From Phaseolus vulgaris (Eukaryota; Streptophyta; Magnoliopsida; Fabales; Fabaceae), in the NCBI RefSeq assembly GCF_000499845.2, contig NC_023758.2, positions 4,926,170 through 4,990,169 of the forward strand: a stretch of 64,000 nt of DNA, given 5' to 3'. The notes under the pieces are model-generated. The model had not been told where the DNA came from. It worked only from the letters and a program-made list of their open reading frames with translations, and made no database searches. Below, in pieces: positions 1 to 13,200 of this stretch. The position numbers were made by a program, and so were the translations under genes. Position 1 is the first letter of the stretch; each line of letters starts with the position of its first letter.

Positions 1-3000
1 GTGGTGTTCGTCTGATTCTTGTTCTTCTGATTCGGACGAGGACAATATCGAAGAACGGAAATCGCAGAACGTGGATGCACTGGTGAGGTAAGCAAGCTAT
101 TACATCAATTGTTATTCCATCAGCATTGAATTGAATTGATGAATTGAACTGAATTGCGGCGCAGGGGCAACCTCGTCGTGAAGAGACAATCGCTGCTACC
201 GCGGCTTCTGTCAGTATCGCAAGGGGCGGCTGTTTGTAGAAAACCCTTTAAACCTCCATCCTCCAAATCTCATGCTTCCACTTACAATCAAGACCTCACT
301 CGTAGGCTTTCCGCTCGCAAAAGGTTTGTTCCATGGGGTTCTTCCTCTCCTATTCCCAGACCTGCGTTCCCTGATTTCCAACTCAATTCACCAGTAACTG
401 AGTCCCATGTTGATGTTCCTGTTTCTGAGGAGCTCACACCATCTTTGCCCCCGGGGATCGACCCTTTAGTACTCTGGCACCCTCAAGACTCCCAGCATGA
501 CCCTTCTAATACTGATTTTACCACCATTACAGTTGACCCTTTGCTTGTTCGTTACCTTCGTCCACATCAGAGGTTATCATCATTGCACCCCATTGCTCAC
601 ACTTTAGCTCAATTCAGTATTAAATCAACAAAATCACTTTTTTCTCTCTTGATGCAGAGAAGGGGTTCAGTTCATGTTTGACTGTGTCTCGGGGCTGTGT
701 ACCACGCCAAATATACATGGATGCATTTTGGCAGATGATATGGGGTAACTTCTTTCTTTGAAATCTTTTCATTGTTATAGTACCCTTTTCTTTCTCCCCG
801 CCTTTTTTCATTATAGGACTGCCTTTGTTGCACAGTCTGGGGAAGACATTGCAGTCCATCACATTACTATATACTCTACTCAGTCAAGGGTTTGATGGCA
901 AGCCGTTGGTTCGAAAATCCATCATAGTGACTCCTACCAGTCTTGTCAGTAATTGGGAAGCTGAAATAAAAAAGTGGGTTGGTGAAAGAGTTCGTCTTGT
1001 TGCTTTATGTGAAAGTACAAGAGAGGATGTTGTCTCTGCGATCGACAGTTTTACAAGTCCCGAAAGAAATTTACAGGTGAAATGAAATTTCTAATCATTC
1101 TTCTGTTGCTTAAATATCTTGAACTACACATGTACTCAGTTAGTATTCCCCAATTTGCAGGTTCTCATTGTTTCATATGAGACATTCCGAATGCATTCTT
1201 CAAAGTTTAGCTCTAGTGACTCGTGTGACCTTCTCATATGTGACGAGGCTCACAGATTGAAAAATGATCAAACAATAACAAACCGGGTATTGTAATTTGT
1301 AGGGCTTATTTTCTCTCCCTCCTTTACTGGCATGTTTCTGAGTTCACTAAACTTCCTGGATTAGGCATTGGCAGCCCTCCCGTGCAAACGTAGAATTTTA
1401 TTGTCAGGAACTCCCTTACAAGTGAGGATTTTTGCATGATTATTCACCTGTCTTGTTAATTACAATCCAAAATCTCCGTATGTTTTTTATTCTTGTTAAT
1501 TTGGATGGACTTCCGTCACTTGCAGAATGATTTAGAAGAATTCTTTGCAATGGTTAACTTTACCAATCCTGGAATATTGGGCAGTATTGCACATTTTCGA
1601 CGTTACTATGAGGTACATTGATTACTTCTTATATTTTGGATGCGCATTGTTGCAAAATTTTAGCTTGTCGTGTCAAAAACTCAGAATATACCAAAATTAG
1701 GGAAGAGGAGTTATCCAGTTGTTAAATATATAGTATGTAAGGAATATTCTATTAGACGCTGATAAGATAACAAGATAAACCAACTTCTGAATGCTTTCAC
1801 CAGATGTGATGCTGGAATGGGACAAAGGGTTTCCCCCCTTCTCTTTTATTTTCATTTTTACTTTTGTGATACGGCTTACATGAATTTTGAAGGCACCGAT
1901 TATTTGTGGAAGAGAACCTTCTGCCACTGCTGAAGAGAAGAAGATAGGTGCTGAACGGTCTGCTGAATTAAGTGTCAATGTTAATCGGGTAATGCATGTG
2001 ATTGAGATTTTACTCTGTACTTTTAGAGAGCTGCATTATTTACCTATCGCAAGTGAAGTTGTAATCCCGCTTGATAACTAAAATAATCTATTATACAGCA
2101 GATAGCTGAATGGTAATGACGTGTGCAAGAAATTTATTTGGTTTCTGATAAGGAAGTATTATTTTCCTGAAGATTGACCAGACTATATAATTTTGCAGTT
2201 CATATTAAGAAGGACTAATGCATTGTTATCAAATCATTTGCCACCTAAGGTATTGTACTTTTCTTTATCTTTCTGCCAAACTTACTGAATTGTTGCACTG
2301 TTCAATCAACATTATTTTGCTTTAAACAAAAACAATATATGTGTGCAATCTCCCCCCCCCCCTGTATTTTATGAGAAGGTAGATGTCACACTGTTATTGT
2401 TGATATATTTGAACATATTTTTTATTTCTTGCATATTATTATATTGACTAGGGACCTTAAAGCAGTTCAAAAGTAACTGTGTAGGTAATGGGTGGTTAGC
2501 TGTGCTCTTAATCTTAATCCACGACCTATTTCTTGCTGTGCAGATAGTTGAGGTTGTTTGCTGCAAGTTGACTCCACTACAGTCAGACCTATACAAACAT
2601 TTTATACAATCCAAAAATGTAATGTCCACTTTTGATTGAGCAAACATATATTTTTCACAAGGTACTTTACACTGTTGGACATGGATAAAAACAAGATTAT
2701 CAAAACTGAACGAATAAGTCCATGTCTTCAAAACACAGGTTAAGAGGGCAATTACTGAAGAACTGAAGCAATCAAAGATTTTGACCTACATAACTGCTCT
2801 CAAAAAATTGTGCAATCATCCAAAGGTATGATCTGAATCTTTTTCTTCTCTAGAGGAGGGTGGGGTGAACTTGTTTAATTGGTCCTGTTTGATGTTCTTT
2901 TGGATAAAACTTACTTTGTAATGGTAGACCTTGGTGTATTGAACTCTTTCTAGGAAATGTGTCAATGAACCAGTAATCGTTAGTTTAGTTAGTTAGATTT

Positions 3001-6000
3001 TTGTTTTGTACATCCAACTAACTTGTACTGTTTTGTAGCCCTTTGTAAGGGTTAGCGTTGTTCATACCAAAGATGCCACGAAATAGAAACATTTAATCGT
3101 GTATGAAATAACGCTTATTGTTGAATTCACAAGACGGTTCATTTATTTCTAGCTTTGGTTTTGTTCTTTGTTCTTCATTTTTAGTTGGTATAATTTGATC
3201 ATCTGTTTGACATGTTCTTTTATTGTTTTTGGGCTTTTTTGTTGGCACTCTAATCACAGCAGTAACTATTTCTTGGGACAATTTTTTCTTCTTACATAAT
3301 AGTAAATTTTGATGCCATTTAGATGGGCAAGTTGTCTCTTTTTAATCTTTTATTTTCATCCAATTCCTCCTCATAACCCTAGACCCTCTATTAAAAATTC
3401 TGAAGGAAATCCATCTTCTACCTTCTTGTCCAATGACGTAAGTTCAATGCATATTTTCATTCTCACAAAATTAAATGTCTTGTAGCTTATATATGATACT
3501 ATACGAAGTGGGAGCCCAGGAATTTCGGGTTTTGAGGACTGTATCCGGTTCTTCCCTCCTGAAATGTTATCTGGAAGGTAGATATTTTAGTTTAAAGTTT
3601 CAGCTAATCACTTGACTACTCATCCTATAAGGGTATACATTGTAGGTCTGGCTCGTGGACGGGAGGGCATGGAGCATGGGTTGAACTATCTGGGAAAATG
3701 CATGTCTTGGCAAGATTACTTGCTCATTTACGTCAGAGAACAAATGACCGCATTGTTCTTGTCTCAAACTACACTCAGGTATATATGGTAACAAATGTGA
3801 AGTTATATTGAGGTTCTCATTTTTAATAACTGTTATACCTGATGTAAGTCACTAGTTAGAATGTATTGAGATCCATACTGGTATGAAATGACTAATTTTT
3901 GTAAAAGTCAATTTTATGTAGTTTTTGAGGTCAGGTCATTAAGCATCCTGTATGTACTGTTTTTTTCAAATAATGAATCTCAGAAGGCTTATGTTTTCAT
4001 TCATTACTATCAATAATCGTACGTAGATGAATGAGCTGATCTTATACTATTGTGTGGCAGTCATACCCTCGTTGTGGAATAACACTAGAGTCCCTTCTCT
4101 AGCTATCCCTGAAGATTTTATATAAAATAAAACAGAAGTATCACACCCTTGAAATTAGAGATAAGAGTAAAGACTGAATTATTTCTGTAGATTGAAATGT
4201 AGAAAATTGATACAAATATATAGATCCTACTTAATTATAGAGACAAGGAAACAAATCACAGACAGTGAGGCTCCCAAGTAAAGGAAATAAGGGAAAAAAA
4301 GTCACAAATTAAAACTATACACAATCAATCCCCTAATTGAAGTAGTTACAATCGCAATCCTACTTAATTACATACCATAGTTAATCTTATCACATAGAGC
4401 CATGCCTCTCCTCGAGCTGGTGAATGAATATATATTATTCTCTACTTGCAAGATTGCAAAATCGGTCTGTGCAGATCCTATGGTAAAAACATCTTGAAGA
4501 AAATGATATTTCAAAGAGAAAGAATAAACATCTTATTGAAATTGCACACTCCCTAATGTTAAAGACACATGTTCTTGTACATCATTGGGGAGATGCATTC
4601 CTCACTGATTTTTTTATTAAATATAATGTCTTCTTCTCTTGAAAATCAAATTCCTCATTCTATTATTTTGTTACGCTAAACTATCTCCCATGTAACAGAC
4701 TCTAGATCTTTTTGCTCAATTGTGTCGGGAACGAAGGTACCCTCATTTGAGGCTTGATGGCTCCACATCAATTAGTAAAAGGCAGAAGTTGGTCAACTGC
4801 TTTAATGATCCATTGAAGGTAAAATGCTTACCATTTTAAAAAATTTTACCTGGAATTCATTAAGCATCAATTGTGATTGTCCTTATATTAAAAATAATTG
4901 ACATGTTGCAGGACGAATTTGTTTTTCTCTTAAGCAGCAAGGCTGGTGGTTGTGGACTCAATTTGATTGGTGGAAATCGACTTGTCTTGTTTGATCCTGA
5001 TTGGAATCCAGCAAATGATAAACAAGTAGTACCCTTGGTTTAGTTGTGACAATCGTTATGTGCATGCTCTCTCTCTCTCTTTCTCACTCTTGTACATTTT
5101 CTTTTGTTTGTGTTCTTCCTCGCCTATAAACAGGCTGCAGCAAGAGTATGGAGGGATGGACAGAAGAAGAGAGTTTTTATTTATAGATTTTTGAGTGCTG
5201 GAACAATAGAAGAAAAGGTATATATTGTTGTGATAATTGATTAAAGACAATGCATGTTACATTTGTTGTTCTTTTAGCTTGTGTTCCTTCATTGAGTTAT
5301 TTCTATTTATATTTCCATTTACTATTCTGCTAAGTAATGTGTAGGTTTACCAGCGTCAGATGTCAAAAGAAGGGCTGCAAAAGGTCATTCAGCAGGAGCA
5401 AACTGATAGACTTGAGTCACAGGTTTAAACTGCTGCTTCTCGCATGTGTTCTAGTGGATGCTGCTTATTCCATTTCTTAAAATCTTATTCATTTCTGTCA
5501 TGCTGTTTATTTTCAGGGTAACTTTCTTTCAACAGAGGATCTTCGTGATTTGTTTACTTTTCATGACAACATCAAGTAATGAACTCTTTCCCTTTGATCT
5601 ACGTTTACTGATACAAATATGCAAAAGATTAATATGCATTTGGTATCTGGAATTTATTGGAAAGGGGGAAGAGAAAACTAGATAATTGATAATTCTCTCA
5701 ATTTTGTGGGGAAATTATCGAGATTCTCCGTGCGTTGAAAGTAACCAAGTTCAAATGATTCATTCTAATTGCAATAGGATCCTCAAGATTTTTTAAATCC
5801 TTGAAAGTGATGAACTAAAGATAGAGGCAAGGAAGGAACAACAATGACTAGTTTCTGCACAGCCACTGAAACATTTGAATATGAACATATTGCACTATTT
5901 CTTTGCGATTATCAATTTGAGCGTGTTATCCTTCTGTTTCCCATACGAATTAATTAATAATTCTGGTTGGTCATAGAATCATCTTGAAAACACAAAAGAA

Positions 6001-7278
6001 TAATAAAAGAAGTTTGTCATTGTGCAATTGAATCATGGTTCATATTGATGGTGTTAGCGACAGGGTAAAAAGAAATGACACCCCTCATCTTATGTATTGT
6101 CTATCATAGCATGGATCTGTGATCTTTACTTAACTATCAGTCTAATGTCTGATTTATTATGTTTTGTTAGGTCTGAGATCCATGAAAAGATGCAATGCAG
6201 TCGGTGTCAAATACATGATGGTCCGGGAAGCACTGATGCTCAATCAACAGAAGATAATGAATCTGGCGAAGAAACATCTGATATAGGTGGATTTGCAGAA
6301 ATTGCTGGCTGCTTACAGAATTTAAAAAGATCAGAAAAGCAGGTTGGTTTGTGTATTTTTGGATATAAAGTTTACATACTCTATAGTTTAAAATGTTGCG
6401 TGCTTTTCTTTTGGGTAGGATGGGTACGTATTTTTTAAATTGGGTATGAGGATGAAGATTAATTTTTATTTTAGAGATGACAATGAAATAGTCAAACCCC
6501 ACTTATTCTAATCAGTTGCCATCAATAGGGTTTTCTTATGGAAATAACATGAAAGTAAAGAAATACAGTTTCAAATGGTTTCTAAATTATGCTATAAAAA
6601 TCAAATTTAGAAGTTTATGATTGGTTCAGTAACTCTTCTGTGCCGAACCTCAACTATTCATGGAATTCAAAAACAAACAATATAAGTTCTGACTCCTTAC
6701 ATTTCCCTTTTTCAGGTAGGGAGCCCATTGGAAGAAGATTTAGGAAGTTGGGGCCATCATTTTTCACCAAATTCTGTACCAGATGCCATCCTTCAGGCTT
6801 CAGCCGGTGATGAGGTGTGTCCTGGCGTTTTAATGCATTTTTTGTTCCCTTTTTTACCCTAGAATATATGTAAATACCTAAATAGGAAATCTGCCCATGA
6901 TTATACATGACTTGCATGATTATTCCTGTAAGCCTATGATTATTCACTGCTCTACATTTTCAGGTGACTTTTGTCTTTACAAACCAAGTTAACGGACGAC
7001 TGGTACCCATCGAGTCTATGATGAGTCCCAAGTTACAGCCAAAGGAACCAAATAAGGGACTACTGAAATCAGTGGCCACTCCTTTTTCTTTGCATAACAG
7101 ATTACCGCTGCAGTCTGCTTCTGGTGTTGCTAGTATGTCATCATCATCCACTCCCAATGTAAATTCTGTGGGGATTACCAGAAACATGTCCAATGTTACC
7201 GACTGCTCTCTTGTTAGTAAACTATTACCACACAAAAGATCATATCCTGCTAATATCAATCATCATAATTTTGAGTGA
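1..7278 (+). CDS. RAD54: RAD54-like SNF2 DNA repair/recombination translocase (5' partial)
   Basis: Swi2/Snf2 ATPase that acts with RAD51 in homologous recombination by remodelling duplex DNA and promoting strand exchange. Coding exons read by hand: 1-87, 165-572, 658-744, 836-1076, 1161-1286, 1365-1421, 1526-1612, 1893-1988, 2199-2249, 2544-2618, 2739-2825, 3486-3577, 3646-3778, 4699-4818, 4912-5025, 5134-5217, 5345-5422, 5517-5575, 6171-6342, 6716-6814, 6964-7278. All junctions are GT-AG and the frame stays open, giving about 888 residues. Visible motifs: KRFVPWGSS in the N-terminal region, helicase motif I (DDMGLGKTLQS), motif [11 protein letters not shown], motif III LSGTPLQND, motif [12 protein letters not shown], motif VI with WNPAND and [12 protein letters not shown], and the C-terminal [16 protein letters not shown]. 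Only the acidic Ser/Asp-rich N-terminus and the start codon lie off the left edge. The exon order and motifs match plant RAD54 (Arabidopsis At3g19210/CHR25) rather than CHD or ISWI types. The gene is transcribed towards PREP1 (convergent). Confidence 0.95.
2980..3110 (+). repeat. LTR-like fragment in RAD54 intron
   Basis: This stretch lies in the intron between the RAD54 exons 2739-2825 and 3486-3577. A 20-base string (gttagttagatttttgtttt) is shared exactly with the 3' LTR region of the copia remnant at about 13499, and both copies continue with a variant of aactaactt-gta. It is probably a fragment of the same LTR family. The ends are not defined. Confidence 0.4.
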
Positions 7279-10200
7279 TATATTTCCTATTTTTCACCCC
7301 TCCTGCTGTTCATGGAAGCTTACAGACAAATAAATAAATCAAGTGAACACTTGTTTTTTGTAGTCATTTTCAGAACTAATTTGATATATAAAAAAGTGGG
7401 AAGAGTTCATTTTATTTTGTCTATTTTAAATAATTCCACCAAACTTTTTTTCTTTTAACCGACTAGCTATCATATCTTTAAATTTTTTCAAATGTATCTA
7501 CTTATTAAATGTTTTTACAAAAATTACTACAAAACTTAACAAAGGGAAAATAGACTAAGCCTTTGTTGTGGAAAATAGTTACACAAGTATTTTATGTAAA
7601 TGTTTTCCTTTTGTTAAGATTATAGAATTTTTTACTTATAAAATCTGGTGTAATCTTATACTCTAAGTTAGAATTTCTCAACGCAGGGATCGAATAGACG
7701 AACAGCTGTAAACACTTAGATTAAATTTGATTTTTTAGAGCGAAAAACTGTAATTAAAAAGAAAGACCAATAATTTAGTTAACAATCATTTTTCTTTATT
7801 CATACATCAGGGAAGAATTTTTTTCATTCAGACTAATCTCTTATTAGTTAGAATTGTTTCTCATAGAAAATATGTGACTGGATATGAAAAAAACTATTTT
7901 TTTGATACTGGTTCTTTTATACATGTCCATTTGATAATTTATTTCGTTTAGATAAATAACATTTTGTTTCCACATAAATCTCAAATACTTTAAACATAAA
8001 TGAGAGAAATAACAATAATGTTTATATTGACAATTAACAAGTTAAAAATAACTAACATGAACAAAGATATTAATTAAATTTCTTAATTTATATGTTTTGA
8101 CACGAGAAAATAAAAAAATACAATGATAGAACACGTAAATTTAATGTTATGATTAATGTTCATTGGATGTTTTGTAATAGGTGATGGAAAAATTAGGTTT
8201 AGGATTTTTCACATTTTTTGTGAAAGGAATGCATGTAATGATAAACTTATTAACTTAGGTTTTATTCATAAAGAATATTTTCATTGGTATAACTTAGGTT
8301 TTATTCATAAAAAATATTTTCATTGGTATAATAGACTTTTATTTATCTTATTTTTAGAATTCTTTATTAATAGGTATAGATTACCGATTTTTGTTAATCT
8401 ATCGATTTTGGTTTAGTTTTTCCATATTTTTTATATTTTCTTTTTTTAATAATATTTTTTTATTTAGTGATAGATGATTGTTGTAGTTGAGGTGTCAATC
8501 TAGTTGAGATATAAGTTTCGTAATGACTTAAGAGATCTTTTATAAAAGAAAATTAAATCCGACTCAAAAGAAATATGTAACATTACTGAGTTTCTTTCCG
8601 GTGAATTGAATTCCGTTTTGTACAGAAACCTTTCATGAAATTATGATGCGTCACGTCTTAGAAGTTAGAACTAGTTCCAGTGGTGTGTCAGCAGAGCTTC
8701 ACAAAAGAAACTGAAAGACTGTAAAGCTGTAACCTGGAACAAAGAGAATTAGTTTTAGGTGTCTTCCAAAATACCACAAAATCTATCATCCTCTTTCATT
8801 TCTAGTGACGTGCAAGGAACATTTTCCTAATCCAAAACAAACTTGTTTGGCCAGCATCTACAAGAAGTTGTGTAGCGGCAAGCAATGCAATGCAATGTGT
8901 GACAAAACTACAAGAACTTGTAGCTATCATGAATAACATCACCAAGAAACATCAGCCAGCTTGTGTGACAAAACTGAAGATCTGAATCAATAACCAAAAC
9001 ATTCACCACAATAATCCAGCAAGTCACAATGCAGAAAGATACAAGCAATGAAAACAATACCACACTTACCAAGGGCACCATAGACTTCATCATCCCTTTG
9101 TTTTCTATTCACTCATCGGATCCCTGAAATCTTATAATGTAAACCTACCAACAACATTAGAAGGTATTGTTACTGTAGTGAATTTCTTTCAGAGAGAAAG
9201 AGTGATATTTGTTTGAGTCTTATCTTACTTTGCTGGAGTTGGATCAAGTATTGACTCTATCCTTTTGCTGGCTATGGTTGTAGAGCCAATCAAAAGGCTT
9301 ATTGTATATGACACACATGTAATATTTTTCATTATTTGCCTGAATCTTAATCTATACAAAGTCATAAAAGAAAAAAATTTCTTTATCCATAACATGTGTA
9401 ATCCAACAACAACCTTGATTGGTCTTTCAAACAATTGTTTCAGAAAGAAGTAGTCTAGAGATTATATTGTTATCATTTACGTGTGAAACTGCTTTATGAA
9501 ATAACAAAATATATTAACATTATTTATCAGTCTGTTAGAAAATCACGTCTAAAGAAATGTTCAATGATTTATCAATTCCCATTATTAACTACAACATATA
9601 TTCGTAAGTCACTAATTTTTTTTCTCATTAACTATAAATATAATAAAATCTTAATATATATGACCTATATGGTCCAATTTTAAGGAAATTTAAAATAATA
9701 TAAATATGTTAAAACTCATTGATATAATAACTCATGATATTAAGATTAATTATATTAATTCTATATTTATATTATTAGTTTAAAATAGAGTAATATATTT
9801 TCTCTCCTATAAATTGTAAATGGGCTTCCTTGTGATCTAAACACACGAAATTCACCATATTTCTTAACGGTTAACATTTAACCATTTCTAACCCATCTTA
9901 TAACTACTAAAGTTTACTAAAAATTCCGAATGAGAAAGAGAAAAAGACATCAAATAAGGCCTAAAACCTAGAAAAGAATTGTAATTTTCAATAAGGTTCA
10001 GTCGGGTAGTATTTCTCTTAATTAAAAACATTCAATTTACTAAGAAATTCGTAGAAAAACAAGAATGGAAAATGGACAACCTCAAATTGTACTAAGATGG
10101 AAAACCTCAAATTGTACTTGAGAAGTTGTATAATCATAGGGACAAAATTATGAATTAATTTTTTATCCGGTGGGGAAGGAAACTTCTTCATCAATGATCA

Positions 10201-10284
10201 TGGGCGAGCTATAATGTTATATTCTAAATTAGAGGAAATTGTGTAAAAATACAATTTCTAATCGATACAGTATCGATCCTGAAA
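7279..10284. other. Intergenic region between convergent RAD54 and PREP1
   Basis: About 3 kb of AT-rich DNA between the RAD54 stop and the PREP1 stop, expected to hold both 3' UTRs. It contains a 39-bp tandem duplication at 8251-8328. The only other point of note is a short hydrophobic minus-strand reading frame at 8908-9093, which I do not support as a gene. No RNA gene or recognisable protein was seen. Confidence 0.6.
8251..8328. repeat. 39-bp tandem duplication
   Basis: Two adjacent copies of a 39-base unit beginning taacttaggttttattcat differ at a single position (g in the first, a in the second). They lie in intergenic AT-rich DNA. Confidence 0.85.
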
Positions 10285-13200
10285 CTAAAGGGCTTTCTTC
10301 ACTTGAAAGAAATCGGGACGGTCCTTGTTAGCAGCGTCTACATCCTCTGGAGATGCCACTGCAACCACAACCCCTTTGTTCTTAACGGCTTCCATTGCAT
10401 CCGTAAAATTTTTGAAGTCCTTCAAACTGGTAGACATAAAACAGTACAAGAACAACAAATGGTTTCAAATGATTCATTAGTACTTTTACAACAAGTGAAC
10501 AACAGAATTCAAGGGCAACATAAACTTGCAAAATATTTAAAAAATGTCTCAAAACACACATGTAACCGATGTCATCCAACTGACAAAAAATCAGCCGTCT
10601 TAAAATTTTCATTTGATTCCAGAATCAGGAAAAAAGTTTTGCGATTGTTACTCACCACCACAGAAAGTGAGATGTATTGACATCAGATACGTTAGTCGGC
10701 TTCATCATTAGCCACAAGATCAAATGATCACATATTCATAAACAGTAAAGATCATGCATTAATAAACTATCATAGTCTTTACCTAGTAGATAATATTTCT
10801 TCACGTCTTCTTTGTCTTTCTTCCTCTGTGATACCCAGTAAGTACCGCAACATACTGCAAATTAAATGAAAAGCAAGCACAGTTTGTAACTACAATAAGA
10901 GAGAGAAGTAAACAATAATCGCACATTTAAGATGCAACTACTAATAATTCAGCAATTAATCTTTGCTCGGAGTGTATTTGTGTCTTGTCCAGTCTCAGTG
11001 ATATGGTCATTAAGCGGAAAAAGAACCAAATATCCATAGAAAACAGGCTCCAAAAGCATCAATTATCTCAGACATACCTACTATAACCTTTGGCATCCGG
11101 AAGTTGATAAGCATCTACATCCCCAATGGTTCCAATTATGGCTTTTGTCAAAGTGTCGTCATCTATTTGTAGTTCTCTTAAGAAGTCACCAGTTCCATCA
11201 TATACATCAAGTGTCTTCAGCAAATTGGGATCACGATAAGATAAGAAGGAGAACACTCCTATAAACAGAAAAAGGTAAGATTGCAGGATGTTTTTTAAAA
11301 GGAATTTAATTAGACTTCACAGACAGCGTAAATATTTTTAACATTCATCCAAGCAGATTGAAATGAATGTAAATTAGTTCACTCATAATAAATTTTGTTA
11401 GAGGCCATACCTAAAATTGTTTATTATTGGCTGATAGTATAAAAACTACAGTGACAATACATGAAAATTAAATTCTTTCAATAACTATTCCTAATGTTAA
11501 ATATAATTCAACTTACCTGAGTGAGTATCAAAATCACAGAAACCTCCGTAAGCTCCACCACTAACACGTACCCGATCCCACAACCATGTATTGCTAATGT
11601 ATTTCGAAATAACGTATGCACTCCCATTAAGCTGATAACCAACATCATAAATGTTGGCTGCTTTTCCGACATAATTAACCTATAGAAGAAACACCATGAT
11701 ATGTTAATAGAAATAAATTAAAGGCAATAGAGAAAAATGAAAAGAAAAAACTTCTGGATCAATTACAATCTGCCCTGGCATGACAGAAATAAATATATGA
11801 ATAAGGATAACAAAATTAAATTATATTACCTGAGTAGGAATCACGATAGCTTCATTTGTCAATGGAAGTGTAAAATCCCGATTAGTTGCTGCAATTGGAG
11901 ACCTAGTGGGAAGCAGATCAACAAATTTGCTTACAACTTTCTCTGCGTTGGCAAGGTTTTTCCTATCAGCAGTGACATTTACCAAGCAGCCTTGTTTGGA
12001 AAATATAGATTTGCGAATTTCCTCAAGAGAAGATGAGATATCAACCCAGTCTTGATCAACTCTCTCTTCAAGAGTTCGGAGGAATTCAAGGTAACTGGAA
12101 AGAATAATCAAGAAATATATAGGTATACAGCAGGAATTATACTCAGTACTGTTTCAATAAAAAAAAGGTAGAGTAAAAGGACAAAATCACGAAATTTCAA
12201 ACCTTTAACAGATAATAGTAGTGTCAAAGTTGTTAGGACTTTCTCTTTTAAAAATTTAAATAATTCTTTTACAAACTAGGGACAGAATAAGATCAGATTC
12301 GTCTAATCTCAATCTTATATTTTTATTTTCCCCTTATCTACTAGTTTGAATTCTACATACCCTTTGTAAATTCAATTAGTCGATGAAATAAGAATTATCA
12401 TTTCTTCTCCTAAACTACATGGTATAGAGCACAACACTCTGATCCAGGAATCAACCCACCATGGCAAAAACAGCAATGACCATACAATATAGGTCTGGGG
12501 AAACAGAGGTAGTTCCAAACCCCAAAGCAGCTTCAAGCTGGAACATGAAGATAAGCCCATAATTGAAGAAAACCCTAGGCATGCACATTCCAGGAAGCCT
12601 TGGCACACAAAGGAAACCTACTAGAAGCTCCATGGTAAAACACCAAATTGGAAGAGGATATCAAGAGAAGGATGAGCATTTTAGATAACTAATACTGACA
12701 ATCAAGAGCAGAAAATACCCTAGTCACCATCTTTACAATGTTCAGAGATTATGATGATTTCTGTGTATGAACAATATCATTCCTGGATGAATTCTTTATA
12801 TCACTCTATGTCAACGGCCTAATGTGGTGATGTCTGGTGCTACACTTAAATGTTGAGGTAAAGTTTATTTATGTATATATCTATATTTGCAGGGTTCATA
12901 GGTGAATCAGTATATGGATTGTCCTACTTAGAGGGACAATATCGCGTTTTTATTGGCTCTCTGGCTTGTTTATTTTTCTGTCTTCATACTGTATAACCTG
13001 AAGGGTGTCAGAGCATGTAAACAACACTGTGTACTGAGCGTGTCATGGTCCAAGTATGAGTCACAGATTGAAATGAATGGTAATTAGTTGACTCACAAGG
13101 AATAACCTTAGATTTTCACAGCAGAAGGCTGTCATCTTCTGTGATAGTTTTAAGCGTGTTTTGTTTGGTAAGGATCATCTTCACCATAAGAGGACCAAAC

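Noticed and set aside
4080..4380. Possible LTR-like sequence in RAD54 intron 13 (cctacttaatta twice)
   Set aside because: No defined ends, primer site or coding domain visible.
8908..9093. Short hydrophobic minus-strand frame with a GTAAGT after its eighth codon
   Set aside because: No homologue recognised and the hydrophobic part would be intron; splicing to a tcca-g acceptor near 8738 gives only a 28-residue peptide.
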